A DNA stretch of 64,000 bases, from NCBI GenBank assembly GCA_013215375.1, contig JABSRB010000003.1, forward strand, positions 1 through 64,000, given 5' to 3'. Positions 56,191 to 64,000 of this stretch are shown here, piece after piece (within the stretch, counting starts at the first letter, position 1; each line of letters opens with the position of its first letter). A program made the position numbers and the translations under genes. The DNA is from Oceanospirillaceae bacterium (GTDB lineage Bacteria; Pseudomonadota; Gammaproteobacteria; Pseudomonadales; Balneatricaceae). The notes beneath the pieces are model-generated. The model was not told where the DNA came from. It worked only from the letters and a program-made list of their open reading frames with translations, and made no database searches.

Positions 56191-57041
56191 AACAATAAGT
56201 TAAGGTAGAGCTGGGTGAGGTCATTGCCCCAAAGTAAGCTAATAAAGCCTGCAATGGTAAGGTAGGGGCCAAAGGGGATAGGTTTATCCAATTGCTGTTT
56301 CTTTAAAGCAGCCAGTACTAGTGCAATAATGACAGCGCTAATAGAGCTTAACAGAATAATGATTGGCAGTGCTGTAATACCCATCCAAGCGCCAAGTGCG
56401 GCCAGCAGTTTAAAATCACCGTAACCCATGCCTTCTTTGCCGGTAATGAGTTTGAAAGCCCAGTAAATAGACCATAAACATAAGTAGCCAAACGCAGCAC
56501 CATAGACGGCAGAGTCTAAGCTCACAAAAGTATTTTGGGTGTTTAGTAACAGGCCTATCCAGAGAAGGGGGAGCGTGAGCTTGTCGGGGAGCAAAAAATG
56601 GTCTAAATCGATAAAAGTGAGCGCGATCAATATCCAGGAAAAAATCAGCACATACAAGGTGATTTCATTAAAGCCAAATGTAAATACAATTGGGAAGCTG
56701 ATAAGCGCAGAGAGTATTTCAACCAGTGGATAGCGTATTGATATTGGGGTTTTACAGCCCGCGCACTTGCCGCGCAGCAATAAAAAATAGCTTAGTACTG
56801 GGATGTTTTCGTACCAAGTAATGCGGTGTTGGCATTTAGGGCACTGCGAGTCAGGTTTAACTAAGTTGTATTTGTCGCCGTCATCTTCGCCGGTGATTTG
56901 TGCGTCCCACTCCCGCTGCATCATTACTGGTAATCTGTGAATAACCACATTGAGGAAGCTGCCGACCATCAGAGAAAAAAGGGCGACTATTATACTGGCG
57001 GCAAATAAATGTTGTGAAAAATATTCTATATATAATTGCAT
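56187..57041 (-). CDS. pilD: type IV prepilin peptidase / N-methyltransferase
   Basis: A 284-residue polytopic inner-membrane aspartyl protease. It cleaves the prepilin leader before Phe and methylates the new N-terminus. GSFLNVVIHRLP is near the start. CPKC and CAGC cysteine pairs lie at about 72-100, and FTFIDLDHFLLPDKLTLP and GYGDFKLLAALGAW contain the two catalytic aspartates. It lies 58 bp after pilC. Confidence 0.95.
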   Translation of the reverse strand: MQLYIEYFSQHLFAASIIVALFSLMVGSFLNVVIHRLPVMMQREWDAQITGEDDGDKYNLVKPDSQCPKCQHRITWYENIPVLSYFLLLRGKCAGCKTPISIRYPLVEILSALISFPIVFTFGFNEITLYVLIFSWILIALTFIDLDHFLLPDKLTLPLLWIGLLLNTQNTFVSLDSAVYGAAFGYLCLWSIYWAFKLITGKEGMGYGDFKLLAALGAWMGITALPIIILLSSISAVIIALVLAALKKQQLDKPIPFGPYLTIAGFISLLWGNDLTQLYLNLLL

Positions 57042-57099
57042 AATTGGGAGTCTTTATAATTAGAGTGAGACAAATACAGTGCTCTGATGCTTCGCTAAA

Positions 57100-58323
57100 T
57101 CACACGACTGCACCTAACTTAAAGATAGGCAGATACATAGCGACTACTAAACCGCCGACCAGTGTTCCTAATACCACCATAATGAATGGCTCCATTAGAG
57201 AGGACATGTTGTCTACTGCATTATCCACTTCCTCTTCATAAAAAGAGGCCACTTTATCTAACATGCTATCCAGAGAGCCCGCCTCTTCGCCTATAGCAAT
57301 CATCTGTACGACCATGCTGGGGAAAACACCGGTCATTGCCATCGAGTTCTGCAATGATTGTCCGGTTGAAACGGCATTACGTATTTGCAGAATGGCATCG
57401 CGGTAAACAACATTGCCAGAGGCGCCAGCAGCAGACTCGAGGGCTTCTACTAAAGGTACGCCTGCGGCGAAAGTAGTGGATAATGTACGAGCAAAGCGGG
57501 CAATGACGGCCTTGCGTAAAATGGCACCAAGCACTGGGAGCTTTAAAATGAGCACATCGAGCTGGTTAGCGAATTTCACGGAACGCCTTTTAAGTTGTCC
57601 AAATCCATAGAAAAACAACACCATTCCCAGCCCAATAATCCACCACCACTCTTGCACAAATGCAGAGAGATTTAAAATCATTCGGGTAAAGGGAGGTAGG
57701 TCAGCACCAAAATTGCTAAAAATAGATTCGAATTGTGGGACTACTTTTAACAGTAAAATGACCGAGACAATCATGCCCACTGCTAAAACGGCAATAGGGT
57801 AGGTGAGGGCTTTTTTGATTTTAGCTTTTAATGACTCCAATTTTTCTTTGTAGGTGGCGATTCTTTCCAACATGGTTTCAAGTGAGCCGGATTGCTCGCC
57901 AGCTGCGACGAGAGAGCAGTATAAATCATCAAAAAAGCGTGGGTGCTTGGCCATTGAACTGGCCAGGTCTTGCCCGGAATTGACAGAGTCTCTGATATCT
58001 AAAACCAGCTTTTTTAGAGCATCTTTTTCTACACCGGTTGCGACAATTTCGAGGCCCTGAATTAGAGGGACGCCGGCTTTTAACATGGTGGCAACTTGGC
58101 GAGTAAAAAAGGCGATATCGATTGGTTTGATAGGTTTAGAGCGAGCGCTGAACAGGCTAAAGTTAGATTCTTTAGTTACTTTTCGTGGAGCCACTCCTTG
58201 TCTTCTAAGTAGCGCCTTTGCTTCAGCAAGGCTCGCTGCATCAATTTTTCCTTTGCTGTTATTGCCGCTTTTATCAAGGCCTGACCATGCATAAGTAAAT
58301 ATTTTTTTAGTTTGGCTTGCCAT
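57100..58323 (-). CDS. pilC: type IV pilus platform protein PilC
   Basis: A 407-residue inner-membrane protein with two GspF domains (about 75-200 and 280-400). TRQVATMLKAGVPLIQGLE and ARTLSTTFAAGVPLVEALE are the repeated opening motifs, each followed by cytoplasmic helices and membrane helices. It couples the PilB motor to pilin assembly. It lies 8 bp after pilB. Confidence 0.95.
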   Translation of the reverse strand: MASQTKKIFTYAWSGLDKSGNNSKGKIDAASLAEAKALLRRQGVAPRKVTKESNFSLFSARSKPIKPIDIAFFTRQVATMLKAGVPLIQGLEIVATGVEKDALKKLVLDIRDSVNSGQDLASSMAKHPRFFDDLYCSLVAAGEQSGSLETMLERIATYKEKLESLKAKIKKALTYPIAVLAVGMIVSVILLLKVVPQFESIFSNFGADLPPFTRMILNLSAFVQEWWWIIGLGMVLFFYGFGQLKRRSVKFANQLDVLILKLPVLGAILRKAVIARFARTLSTTFAAGVPLVEALESAAGASGNVVYRDAILQIRNAVSTGQSLQNSMAMTGVFPSMVVQMIAIGEEAGSLDSMLDKVASFYEEEVDNAVDNMSSLMEPFIMVVLGTLVGGLVVAMYLPIFKLGAVV

Positions 58324-58331
58324 GGTTATTC

Positions 58332-60041
58332 CTAATGTGTGATAACGCGATTAAGTTCTTCTAAACTGGTTATTCCCAGAGCGACCTTGGCTAAGCCAGA
58401 TTTCTTAAGTGGTTTGAATCCCTGGCGTAAACCTATCTCTAAAATATCTAAAGAGGTACCGTTGTTCATGATGCAATCTGATATTTCGGGGGTGATGACC
58501 AATAATTCGTAGATGCCCACACGGCCTTTGTAGCCTTTGGTGCATTTTAAACAGCCTGCGGGGTTTGATTCGAACAGATTTATGTTGTGGGTTTTTCCCG
58601 CTTCAAAACCGGCTTCTATCAGCACTCTTTCTGGTAGTTCTTGGGATACCTTGCACTCCTCACACAATCGCCTAGCGAGGCGCTGCGCGATAATTATTGA
58701 CACAGCTGTAGCAACGTTGAATGGCTCAACGCCCATGTTTTTAAGTCGCGTTAAGGTTTCAGCGGAGCTGTTGGTGTGCAGAGTAGAGAGTACCATGTGG
58801 CCTGTTTGCGCTGCTTTAATCGCTATTTCGGCGGTTTCCAAATCACGTATTTCGCCGACCATCACCACATCGGGGTCTTGACGTAAAAATGAGCGTAATG
58901 CCTCGGCAAAAGTTAGCCCTACTTTTACATTCACATGTACTTGGTTGATGCCCTCTAAGTTGATTTCCACAGGGTCTTCGGCGGTGGAAATGTTGCGCTC
59001 TTCAGTATTAAGTATGTTTAATCCGGTATAGAGGGAAACTGTTTTACCGCTACCAGTAGGTCCGGTTACTAATATCATCCCCTGAGGTTTAATCAGTGTG
59101 GCTAAGAAAACCTCTTTTTGCTCTGGATCAAAGCCCAATGCATCAACGCCAAGCTTGGCGCTGCTAGAGTCGAGAATACGCAGCACCATTTTTTCACCCC
59201 ATAGGGTGGGGAGAGAGTTAACTCGAAAATCGATTGATCGAGATTGTGAAAGGCGCATTTTAATGCGCCCATCTTGGGGAACCCTGCGCTCGGAAATATC
59301 CATCTTGGACATCACTTTTATTCTGGCAGAAATTCTTGGTGCTAAGGAAGAAGGTGGTCTGGCGACTTCCTGCAAAATTCCATCAATTCTAGAGCGAACT
59401 CGATAAGTTTTTTCATAAGGTTCAAAATGAATGTCTGAAGCGCCTTTACGAATACAGTCCAGCAATACTTTATTGACAAAGCGCACAATCGGCGCTTCTT
59501 GGCTCGGGTCGCTAGTTTCTTCAGGCTGTTCGCTAGTATCAGTATCCTCAAGCTCTAAGTTTTCTAAACTATCATCATCAAGACCATCTAAACCTGAACT
59601 TTGTGTATCTAAAAAGCTGTCGATAGTTCGCTGCAGCTTATCTTGTTCGACAATAATGGCTTCTGTATTTAGACCAGTATGGAATTTGAAATCATCTAAG
59701 GCGCCGATGTTGGTGGGATCAGCGATGGCGACATAAAGCTTTTTATTACGTTTTATTAAGGGCAAGGCACGGTGTTTAAGAATTAGTTTTTCATCAACGA
59801 GGCCGTCGGGAATATTCTGGATCTCAAAACTATCTAAATCAAACAGCGGTAAACCAAACTCATCTGAGGCAGCGAACGCCGCATTATAATTGCTGATCAA
59901 TTCTTCTGCGATAATATGGGAGATAAATGGCTTCTGCACAGATTGCGCTTTTTCTAAAGCGATATGAGCAACTTGGGCAGAAAAATAGCCATCCTTAACT
60001 AATCTTCTCGCCAATCCTACCAAAGGTTTCGTGGTTTGCAA
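58332..60041 (-). CDS. pilB: type IV pilus extension ATPase PilB
   Basis: The frame opens at TTG 60092, but TTG 60041 has AGGGAG eight bases upstream and gives a 569-residue protein of normal PilB length and N-terminus (QTTKPLVGLARRLV), so I use it. Domains: the N1/MshEN-type domain (to about 170), then the motor with Walker A GPTGSGKT, Asp box, Walker B DPDVVMVGEIRD, His box TGHMVLSTLHTN, and the zinc tetracysteine CEEC and CLKC. It drives pilus extension. Confidence 0.94.
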   Translation of the reverse strand: MQTTKPLVGLARRLVKDGYFSAQVAHIALEKAQSVQKPFISHIIAEELISNYNAAFAASDEFGLPLFDLDSFEIQNIPDGLVDEKLILKHRALPLIKRNKKLYVAIADPTNIGALDDFKFHTGLNTEAIIVEQDKLQRTIDSFLDTQSSGLDGLDDDSLENLELEDTDTSEQPEETSDPSQEAPIVRFVNKVLLDCIRKGASDIHFEPYEKTYRVRSRIDGILQEVARPPSSLAPRISARIKVMSKMDISERRVPQDGRIKMRLSQSRSIDFRVNSLPTLWGEKMVLRILDSSSAKLGVDALGFDPEQKEVFLATLIKPQGMILVTGPTGSGKTVSLYTGLNILNTEERNISTAEDPVEINLEGINQVHVNVKVGLTFAEALRSFLRQDPDVVMVGEIRDLETAEIAIKAAQTGHMVLSTLHTNSSAETLTRLKNMGVEPFNVATAVSIIIAQRLARRLCEECKVSQELPERVLIEAGFEAGKTHNINLFESNPAGCLKCTKGYKGRVGIYELLVITPEISDCIMNNGTSLDILEIGLRQGFKPLKKSGLAKVALGITSLEELNRVITH

Positions 60042-60258
60042 TCTGCTAGCTCCCTGAATGCCATATAGCTTAAACGCTATCAAAGATGGCAATAATAACC
60101 AAAAAATCTAATAAAATCATCTGTTCGATGGTAGTATCACTACTTTGAAGCTATAAGCGTTTAAATATAGAATAAATTGCGAAAAAAATTGCATTTTTTA
60201 CTAATTAAAACTAGTTTGATAAATAATAACCAAATTATGGTAACTGCTGGAGAGCAAT

Positions 60259-60702
60259 ATGAAAAAGCAACAAGGATTTACATTAATTGAATTGATGATC
60301 GTAGTGGCGATTATCGGTATATTGGCTGCGATCGCTTTACCGGCTTATCAGGATTATACTACAAGATCTAGAGTTGCCGAAGGTCTTAGTCTAGCGGCTG
60401 GTGCGAAGACTGGTATTGTAGAGACCTTTTCTTCTACAGGTGTTTGGCCTTCGACTAATACCTCTGCCGGTGTTCCCCTTGCCAATACAATTACTGGCGA
60501 TGCTGTGACTTCTGTCACTATCAGTGCGGCGGCGAGTGCTTCTGTCATAACAATACTGTATGAGATAGATGTGATTAATAATGCAACAGCAGCAAACAGG
60601 GAAATGACATTAACTGCTGTTGATGCAGGTGGAAGTGTGACTTGGACTTGTAGTCGCGGTAGTATAGCTGCTACGTTAGTTCCTGCTAATTGCAGAGACT
60701 AA
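60259..60702 (+). CDS. pilA: type IV major pilin
   Basis: A 147-residue prepilin with the short leader MKKQQG cleaved before [20 protein letters not shown], which forms the hydrophobic spine; Glu5 of the mature protein is present. The C-terminal pair of cysteines (WTCSRG and ANCRD) makes the disulfide loop of pseudomonad-type pilins. It is divergent from pilBCD. GGAGAG precedes the ATG. Confidence 0.95.
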   Translation: MKKQQGFTLIELMIVVAIIGILAAIALPAYQDYTTRSRVAEGLSLAAGAKTGIVETFSSTGVWPSTNTSAGVPLANTITGDAVTSVTISAAASASVITILYEIDVINNATAANREMTLTAVDAGGSVTWTCSRGSIAATLVPANCRD

Positions 60703-60709
60703 TAAAACC

Positions 60710-60747
60710 ATTTAATAACCCATTAGTATGCTAATGGGTTATTAAAT
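60710..60747. terminator. long bidirectional terminator between pilA and nadC
   Basis: A perfect 17-bp stem with a 4-base loop (60727-60730). The outer stem is AT-rich, so each strand ends in a loose T/A run. It lies 7 bp past pilA and overlaps the nadC stop codon, so it can serve both convergent genes. Confidence 0.85.
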
Positions 60748-61581
60748 AAAACGCATTGACAAATCCAGTGCTTGACAGTTTTTTGTCAATGCCCCAATCG
60801 AAATATAATCCACTCCCGTTTTAGCAGTATCTAATAAAGTATCTTCGTTAATATTACCAGAAGCTTCCAGTTTTAATCTTCCTGCTACAAAATCTACCGC
60901 CTCTTTCATTTCTACAAAGCTAAAATTATCTAGCATCACTATATCGGCATTAGCATCGATAGCTTCTTCTAGCTGTGCGAAAGTTTCCACTTCCACTTCT
61001 ACTTTTTTACCTGGCGCTATTTTGTGCGCGGCGTTGATTGCTGCTGCTATACCACCACAGGCCATAATATGATTCTCTTTAATCAAGAAGGCGTCAAAGA
61101 GGCCAATGCGGTGATTGTGACAGCCGCCACAAGTGACTGCGTATTTTTGCGCGGCGCGTAATCCCGGAAGTGTTTTGCGGGTATCGAGCAGTTTTACTTT
61201 AGTTTCTTTTACCATGTCAGCATAATGTTTGCTGATAGTGGCGGTGCCTGATAAAGTCTGCATAAAATTTAGTGCAGTGCGCTCAGCTGTTAGCAGTGAA
61301 CTGGCAGAGCCGGTGCAAGTGAATAACACTTGGTTAGTAGTAACGCTGTCGCCATCTTTTACTTGCCAGTCAATACTTAAATCAGGATCCACTTGGCGGA
61401 AGGTTTCATCAACCCAAGCAGTGCCGCAAATGATGGCATCTTGGCGGGTAATCACTTGTGCAGTGGCAGTTGTTTTACTTGAAATTAAACTGGCGGTAAT
61501 GTCGCCAGATCCAATATCTTCCTCTAATGCCGCGCGTACATTTTTTTTAATTATCGTATAAAGAGATGATTGAACAGACAT
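60742..61581 (-). CDS. nadC: nicotinate-nucleotide diphosphorylase (carboxylating)
   Basis: A 279-residue quinolinate phosphoribosyltransferase of de novo NAD synthesis. It has [13 protein letters not shown] near the N-terminus (about 18-30), [28 protein letters not shown] (about 135-150), the phosphate-binding [17 protein letters not shown] and [10 protein letters not shown] near the end. It is divergent from ampD, as in pseudomonads. Confidence 0.95.
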   Translation of the reverse strand: MSVQSSLYTIIKKNVRAALEEDIGSGDITASLISSKTTATAQVITRQDAIICGTAWVDETFRQVDPDLSIDWQVKDGDSVTTNQVLFTCTGSASSLLTAERTALNFMQTLSGTATISKHYADMVKETKVKLLDTRKTLPGLRAAQKYAVTCGGCHNHRIGLFDAFLIKENHIMACGGIAAAINAAHKIAPGKKVEVEVETFAQLEEAIDANADIVMLDNFSFVEMKEAVDFVAGRLKLEASGNINEDTLLDTAKTGVDYISIGALTKNCQALDLSMRFI

Positions 61582-61653
61582 TATTGATCCTACTAGTGAT
61601 GAAGATTGATAGCGCCTATAATATCTGAAATTTACTGGCGAGGATGTATTTAG

Positions 61654-62229
61654 GTGCAGAAATTTTCAATTGTTGATGGTCAGTTGCTGCAGGCAAGGCA
61701 AGTACCTTCACCCAATTGCAATCAAAGAGCTACTGGCGAAGTGCTTGAATTGTTAGTGATTCATAATATCAGTTTGCCTCCGAGAGAATATGGTGGCGGA
61801 TATATTGAGCAGTTTTTTCAAAATAGTTTAGATGTAGATCAGCATCCCTATTTTGCCAGTATCAAAGATTTGCATGTATCAGCGCATTTGCTGATTACTC
61901 GAATAGGGGAAGTGGTGCAGTTTGTCAATTTCAAAGACCGGGCTTGGCATGCAGGAGTCTCAAATTATAAAGATCGCCGCGACTGTAATGATTTCTCTAT
62001 AGGAATAGAGTTAGAAGGTTGTGATGACGAAGCTTTTACCCAGCAGCAGTATCAAGTTCTGGCTCAGGTAAGTACGGCACTACAAAGTGCTTACCCGCTG
62101 ATAAACGTTGAAAATACCCATGGTCACAGTGATATAGCACCGGGTCGAAAGACTGATCCAGGTGATAGTTTTGATTGGAAAAAATATCGTGATTTATGGG
62201 TTGGCAAAGTTAATAGCAGTTCGAGTTAA
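61654..62229 (+). CDS. ampD: 1,6-anhydro-N-acetylmuramyl-L-alanine amidase AmpD
   Basis: A 191-residue cytoplasmic zinc amidase of cell-wall recycling. Zinc ligands are the His of LVIHNIS (about 33) and the His and Asp of [15 protein letters not shown] (about 154 and 164). [23 protein letters not shown] is the substrate loop. Start is GTG with GAGG about ten bases upstream. It ends in a 4-bp overlap with the convergent rsmE. Confidence 0.94.
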   Translation: MQKFSIVDGQLLQARQVPSPNCNQRATGEVLELLVIHNISLPPREYGGGYIEQFFQNSLDVDQHPYFASIKDLHVSAHLLITRIGEVVQFVNFKDRAWHAGVSNYKDRRDCNDFSIGIELEGCDDEAFTQQQYQVLAQVSTALQSAYPLINVENTHGHSDIAPGRKTDPGDSFDWKKYRDLWVGKVNSSSS

Positions 62230-62939
62230 AAGCTGAATAATTTACTAATCGCCACCGGCAGCGCCGTTTCTACTCTTAATATGCGGCTACCTAAGCTCAT
62301 GGCTGCGAAGCCTTGAGAGCATAGTTTTTCAACTTCATAATCGATAAAGCCGCCCTCTGGACCAATTGCCAAAGTGGTTGGCTGGTCAGCTGTTGCCTCA
62401 AAGGTATGTGCGTTGTAAGGGTGCGCAATTATCTTACGGCTGTACTCTGCTATAGCAGGTAGTTCGTCTTCAATGAATGGTTTGAAGCGCTTTCTTAAGT
62501 GTACTTTGGGCATTAAGGTATCCCCCGCTTGCTCTAAGCCTAGTAATAACTGTTGCTCGATAGAGCTAGCTTCAAGCACTGGTGAAGACCAGTAGCTCTT
62601 TTCAACTTTGTAGCTGTTGATCAAATATATATCTTTGACTCCCAGGCTGGCGACACACTGCAATATTCGCTTGAGCATTTTAGGCCTAGGCAGTGCTAAT
62701 ATTAATGTCAGCGGTAGGGGAGGCAGAGGTTTTGTGTTTAAGGCAAGGGTTAGTGTCACAGATTGATCATCGATGCTTACTACAGTGCCGGTACCGGTAT
62801 TACCATTGAGCATACCAACTTTTAATGCCTGTCCTGTCACCGCTTTGTGTACTTTGCTGATATGGGTGTGCCTGCTGTCGCTAAGTTTGACGCTTTTATC
62901 ATCAATGAAATCTTCAGCAGTCACTAAAATTAAATTCAT
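62226..62939 (-). CDS. rsmE: 16S rRNA m3U1498 methyltransferase
   Basis: A 237-residue SPOUT-class methyltransferase. I start at the ATG 62939, which overlaps the stop of the upstream ABC gene by 4 bp and gives the standard MNLILV opening; the frame is open to 62969. It has an N-terminal PUA-like domain (to about 70), IGPEGGF (about 193-199) and LGSRILRVETA (about 217-227), which form the trefoil-knot SAM site. Confidence 0.93.
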   Translation of the reverse strand: MNLILVTAEDFIDDKSVKLSDSRHTHISKVHKAVTGQALKVGMLNGNTGTGTVVSIDDQSVTLTLALNTKPLPPLPLTLILALPRPKMLKRILQCVASLGVKDIYLINSYKVEKSYWSSPVLEASSIEQQLLLGLEQAGDTLMPKVHLRKRFKPFIEDELPAIAEYSRKIIAHPYNAHTFEATADQPTTLAIGPEGGFIDYEVEKLCSQGFAAMSLGSRILRVETALPVAISKLFSF

Positions 62940-64000
62940 CGAGCAAATATTACCAGGCTTTCGCTGCAAAATTTAAGGGGAATATTTTCACCTAGTTGAT
63001 GTTCTGCGGTATCTTTCGCGTTAGTGCTGTACAAAATAGTGCTGTTATCAGCAAGGGATAATTCGTATTTGTAATAGCTGCCGTGGAAGTTCTTTTTAAC
63101 CACTTTGCCAAAGTGTGCAGAGTCCGCTTGAGTGATAATGTTTTCCAAACGCACTAGTACATCGACCGTTGATCCCTCTTTAAATCCATGTGGGAACGGA
63201 TTCTTAAGTCTGCCCAGTTGTGTATCAATACAATGCTCACAACTGACGATACCTGGCAAAAAGCGGCTATCACCAATAAAAGAGGCGACAAATTTGGTGG
63301 CGGGAATGTGGTAACTGTTAAATGCACTGTCCCATTGATGTATCTTACCGTTCTCCATAATGGCTATTTTATCGGCAATAGCGAAGGCTTCTCCTTGATC
63401 GTGGCTGACGATTAGGGCGCTGACGTGTTCTGCTTTAAGTATCGCTTTCACTTGCGGGACTAAAGTCTCTCGCAGTTTGGCATCTAGTCCAGAGAAGGGC
63501 TCGTCCAGTAACAGCAACTTTGGTTTGGGTGCTAGTGCGCGGGCCAACGCTATGCGTTGTTGCTGTCCGCCTGAAATTTGATGAGGATAAAGTGTCGCGT
63601 AATGGCTTAGTTCTATCAAGTCGAGCAGTTGCTTTACTCTTGCGCGCTGCTCGGTCTTGGTTAAATGTTGAATGCCAAATGCAATGTTTTGCGCAACATT
63701 TAAATGCGGAAAGAGCGCAATGTCCTGAAAAACCATGCCGATATTGCGTTGCTCTGGGGCAGTGGTAAAATCTTTATTGGATAGGGATTTCCCTAATAAG
63801 CTGATGCTCCCTTGGCTAAGTGGCTCAAAGCCTGCGATAGCGCGCAGTAGCGTCGATTTGCCACAGCCACTGGGTCCTAAAAGACAGCCTATCTCCCCCT
63901 GCTTAATATCAATAGACACATCTTTAACAACAGTGTGGTTGGCGTAAGCAACACTCACATTGCTTATATTGAGAAGGGGGGCAAGAATAGGCTCGGCTGC
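62936..64000 (-). CDS. ABC transporter ATP-binding protein, iron(III)-type (FbpC-like), 5' end outside window
   Basis: A CDS of at least 354 residues; the frame stays open to base 64000, and the true start is beyond the edge (the in-window GTG at 63958 would cut off the expected first strand, LLNISNVSVAY). It has Walker A GPSGCGKST, signature ISGGQQQR, Walker B LLLLDEPFSGLD, switch SHDQGEAF and a C-terminal TOBE-like domain (after about residue 240). It belongs to the FbpC/PotA group that energises uptake of ferric iron or similar. The next gene upstream is probably its permease. It overlaps rsmE by 4 bp. Confidence 0.88.
   Translation of the reverse strand, partial: AAEPILAPLLNISNVSVAYANHTVVKDVSIDIKQGEIGCLLGPSGCGKSTLLRAIAGFEPLSQGSISLLGKSLSNKDFTTAPEQRNIGMVFQDIALFPHLNVAQNIAFGIQHLTKTEQRARVKQLLDLIELSHYATLYPHQISGGQQQRIALARALAPKPKLLLLDEPFSGLDAKLRETLVPQVKAILKAEHVSALIVSHDQGEAFAIADKIAIMENGKIHQWDSAFNSYHIPATKFVASFIGDSRFLPGIVSCEHCIDTQLGRLKNPFPHGFKEGSTVDVLVRLENIITQADSAHFGKVVKKNFHGSYYKYELSLADNSTILYSTNAKDTAEHQLGENIPLKFCSESLVIFAR

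Overview
The window looks like a chromosomal segment of a free-living, probably marine, gammaproteobacterium. The evidence is the division/cell-wall (dcw) cluster running mraZ to lpxC followed by secA, argJ and mutT, a pilA/pilBCD-coaE-yacG locus next to nadC-ampD (an arrangement familiar from pseudomonads and relatives), and several small catabolic and transport operons. The genus cannot be named from sequence alone. No tRNA, rRNA, CRISPR array, insertion sequence or phage gene was recognised.

Positions 1-12.3 kb are accessory. A 7-bp tandem repeat lies at the left edge. Then comes a likely L-cysteate desulfonation module: cuyZ-cuyA on the minus strand, with a divergent LysR regulator and a LysR-type operator between them. 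Next is a tryptophan/kynurenine module: an arylformamidase-like hydrolase, divergent from a MarR regulator followed by kynureninase. It is followed by single genes: a VOC protein, a DUF4399 protein, a lipase-like protein, an aldo/keto reductase, a LysE-type exporter, a conserved hypothetical, a decayed dienelactone hydrolase gene and a PPOX-type flavoprotein.

Positions 12.3-23.3 kb hold what looks like an uptake-and-degradation island. It has a five-gene branched-chain-type ABC importer, a CoA ligase, an unusual regulator made of two TetR units in one chain, a short-chain dehydrogenase and a thiolase. A shared 17-bp motif occurs twice, 105 bp apart, in front of the importer and once between the regulator and the dehydrogenase. 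The substrate is unknown but is likely a carboxylic acid activated with CoA.

Positions 23.7-33.7 kb hold a His-rich membrane protein with two c-type cytochromes, the repair translocase Mfd, a long-form GAPDH, a small membrane protein and an EAL-CBS-GGDEF signalling protein.

Positions 34.3-50.5 kb are the dcw operon, preceded by a clear sigma-70 promoter and three MraZ boxes. Genes are tightly packed or overlapping: mraZ, rsmH, ftsL, ftsI, murE, murF, mraY, murD, ftsW, murG, murC, ftsQ, ftsZ, lpxC. Two genes usually present here, ddl and ftsA, are absent: murC abuts ftsQ, and only 82 bp separate ftsQ from ftsZ. FtsW also carries a roughly 100-residue charged tail. This possible FtsA-less divisome is the most unusual observation in the window.

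Positions 50.9-64 kb are secA, argJ, mutT, yacG, coaE, pilD, pilC, pilB, pilA, nadC, ampD, rsmE and an iron-type ABC ATPase cut by the right edge. Several good intrinsic terminators mark operon ends (31.2, 50.5, 53.6 and 60.7 kb).
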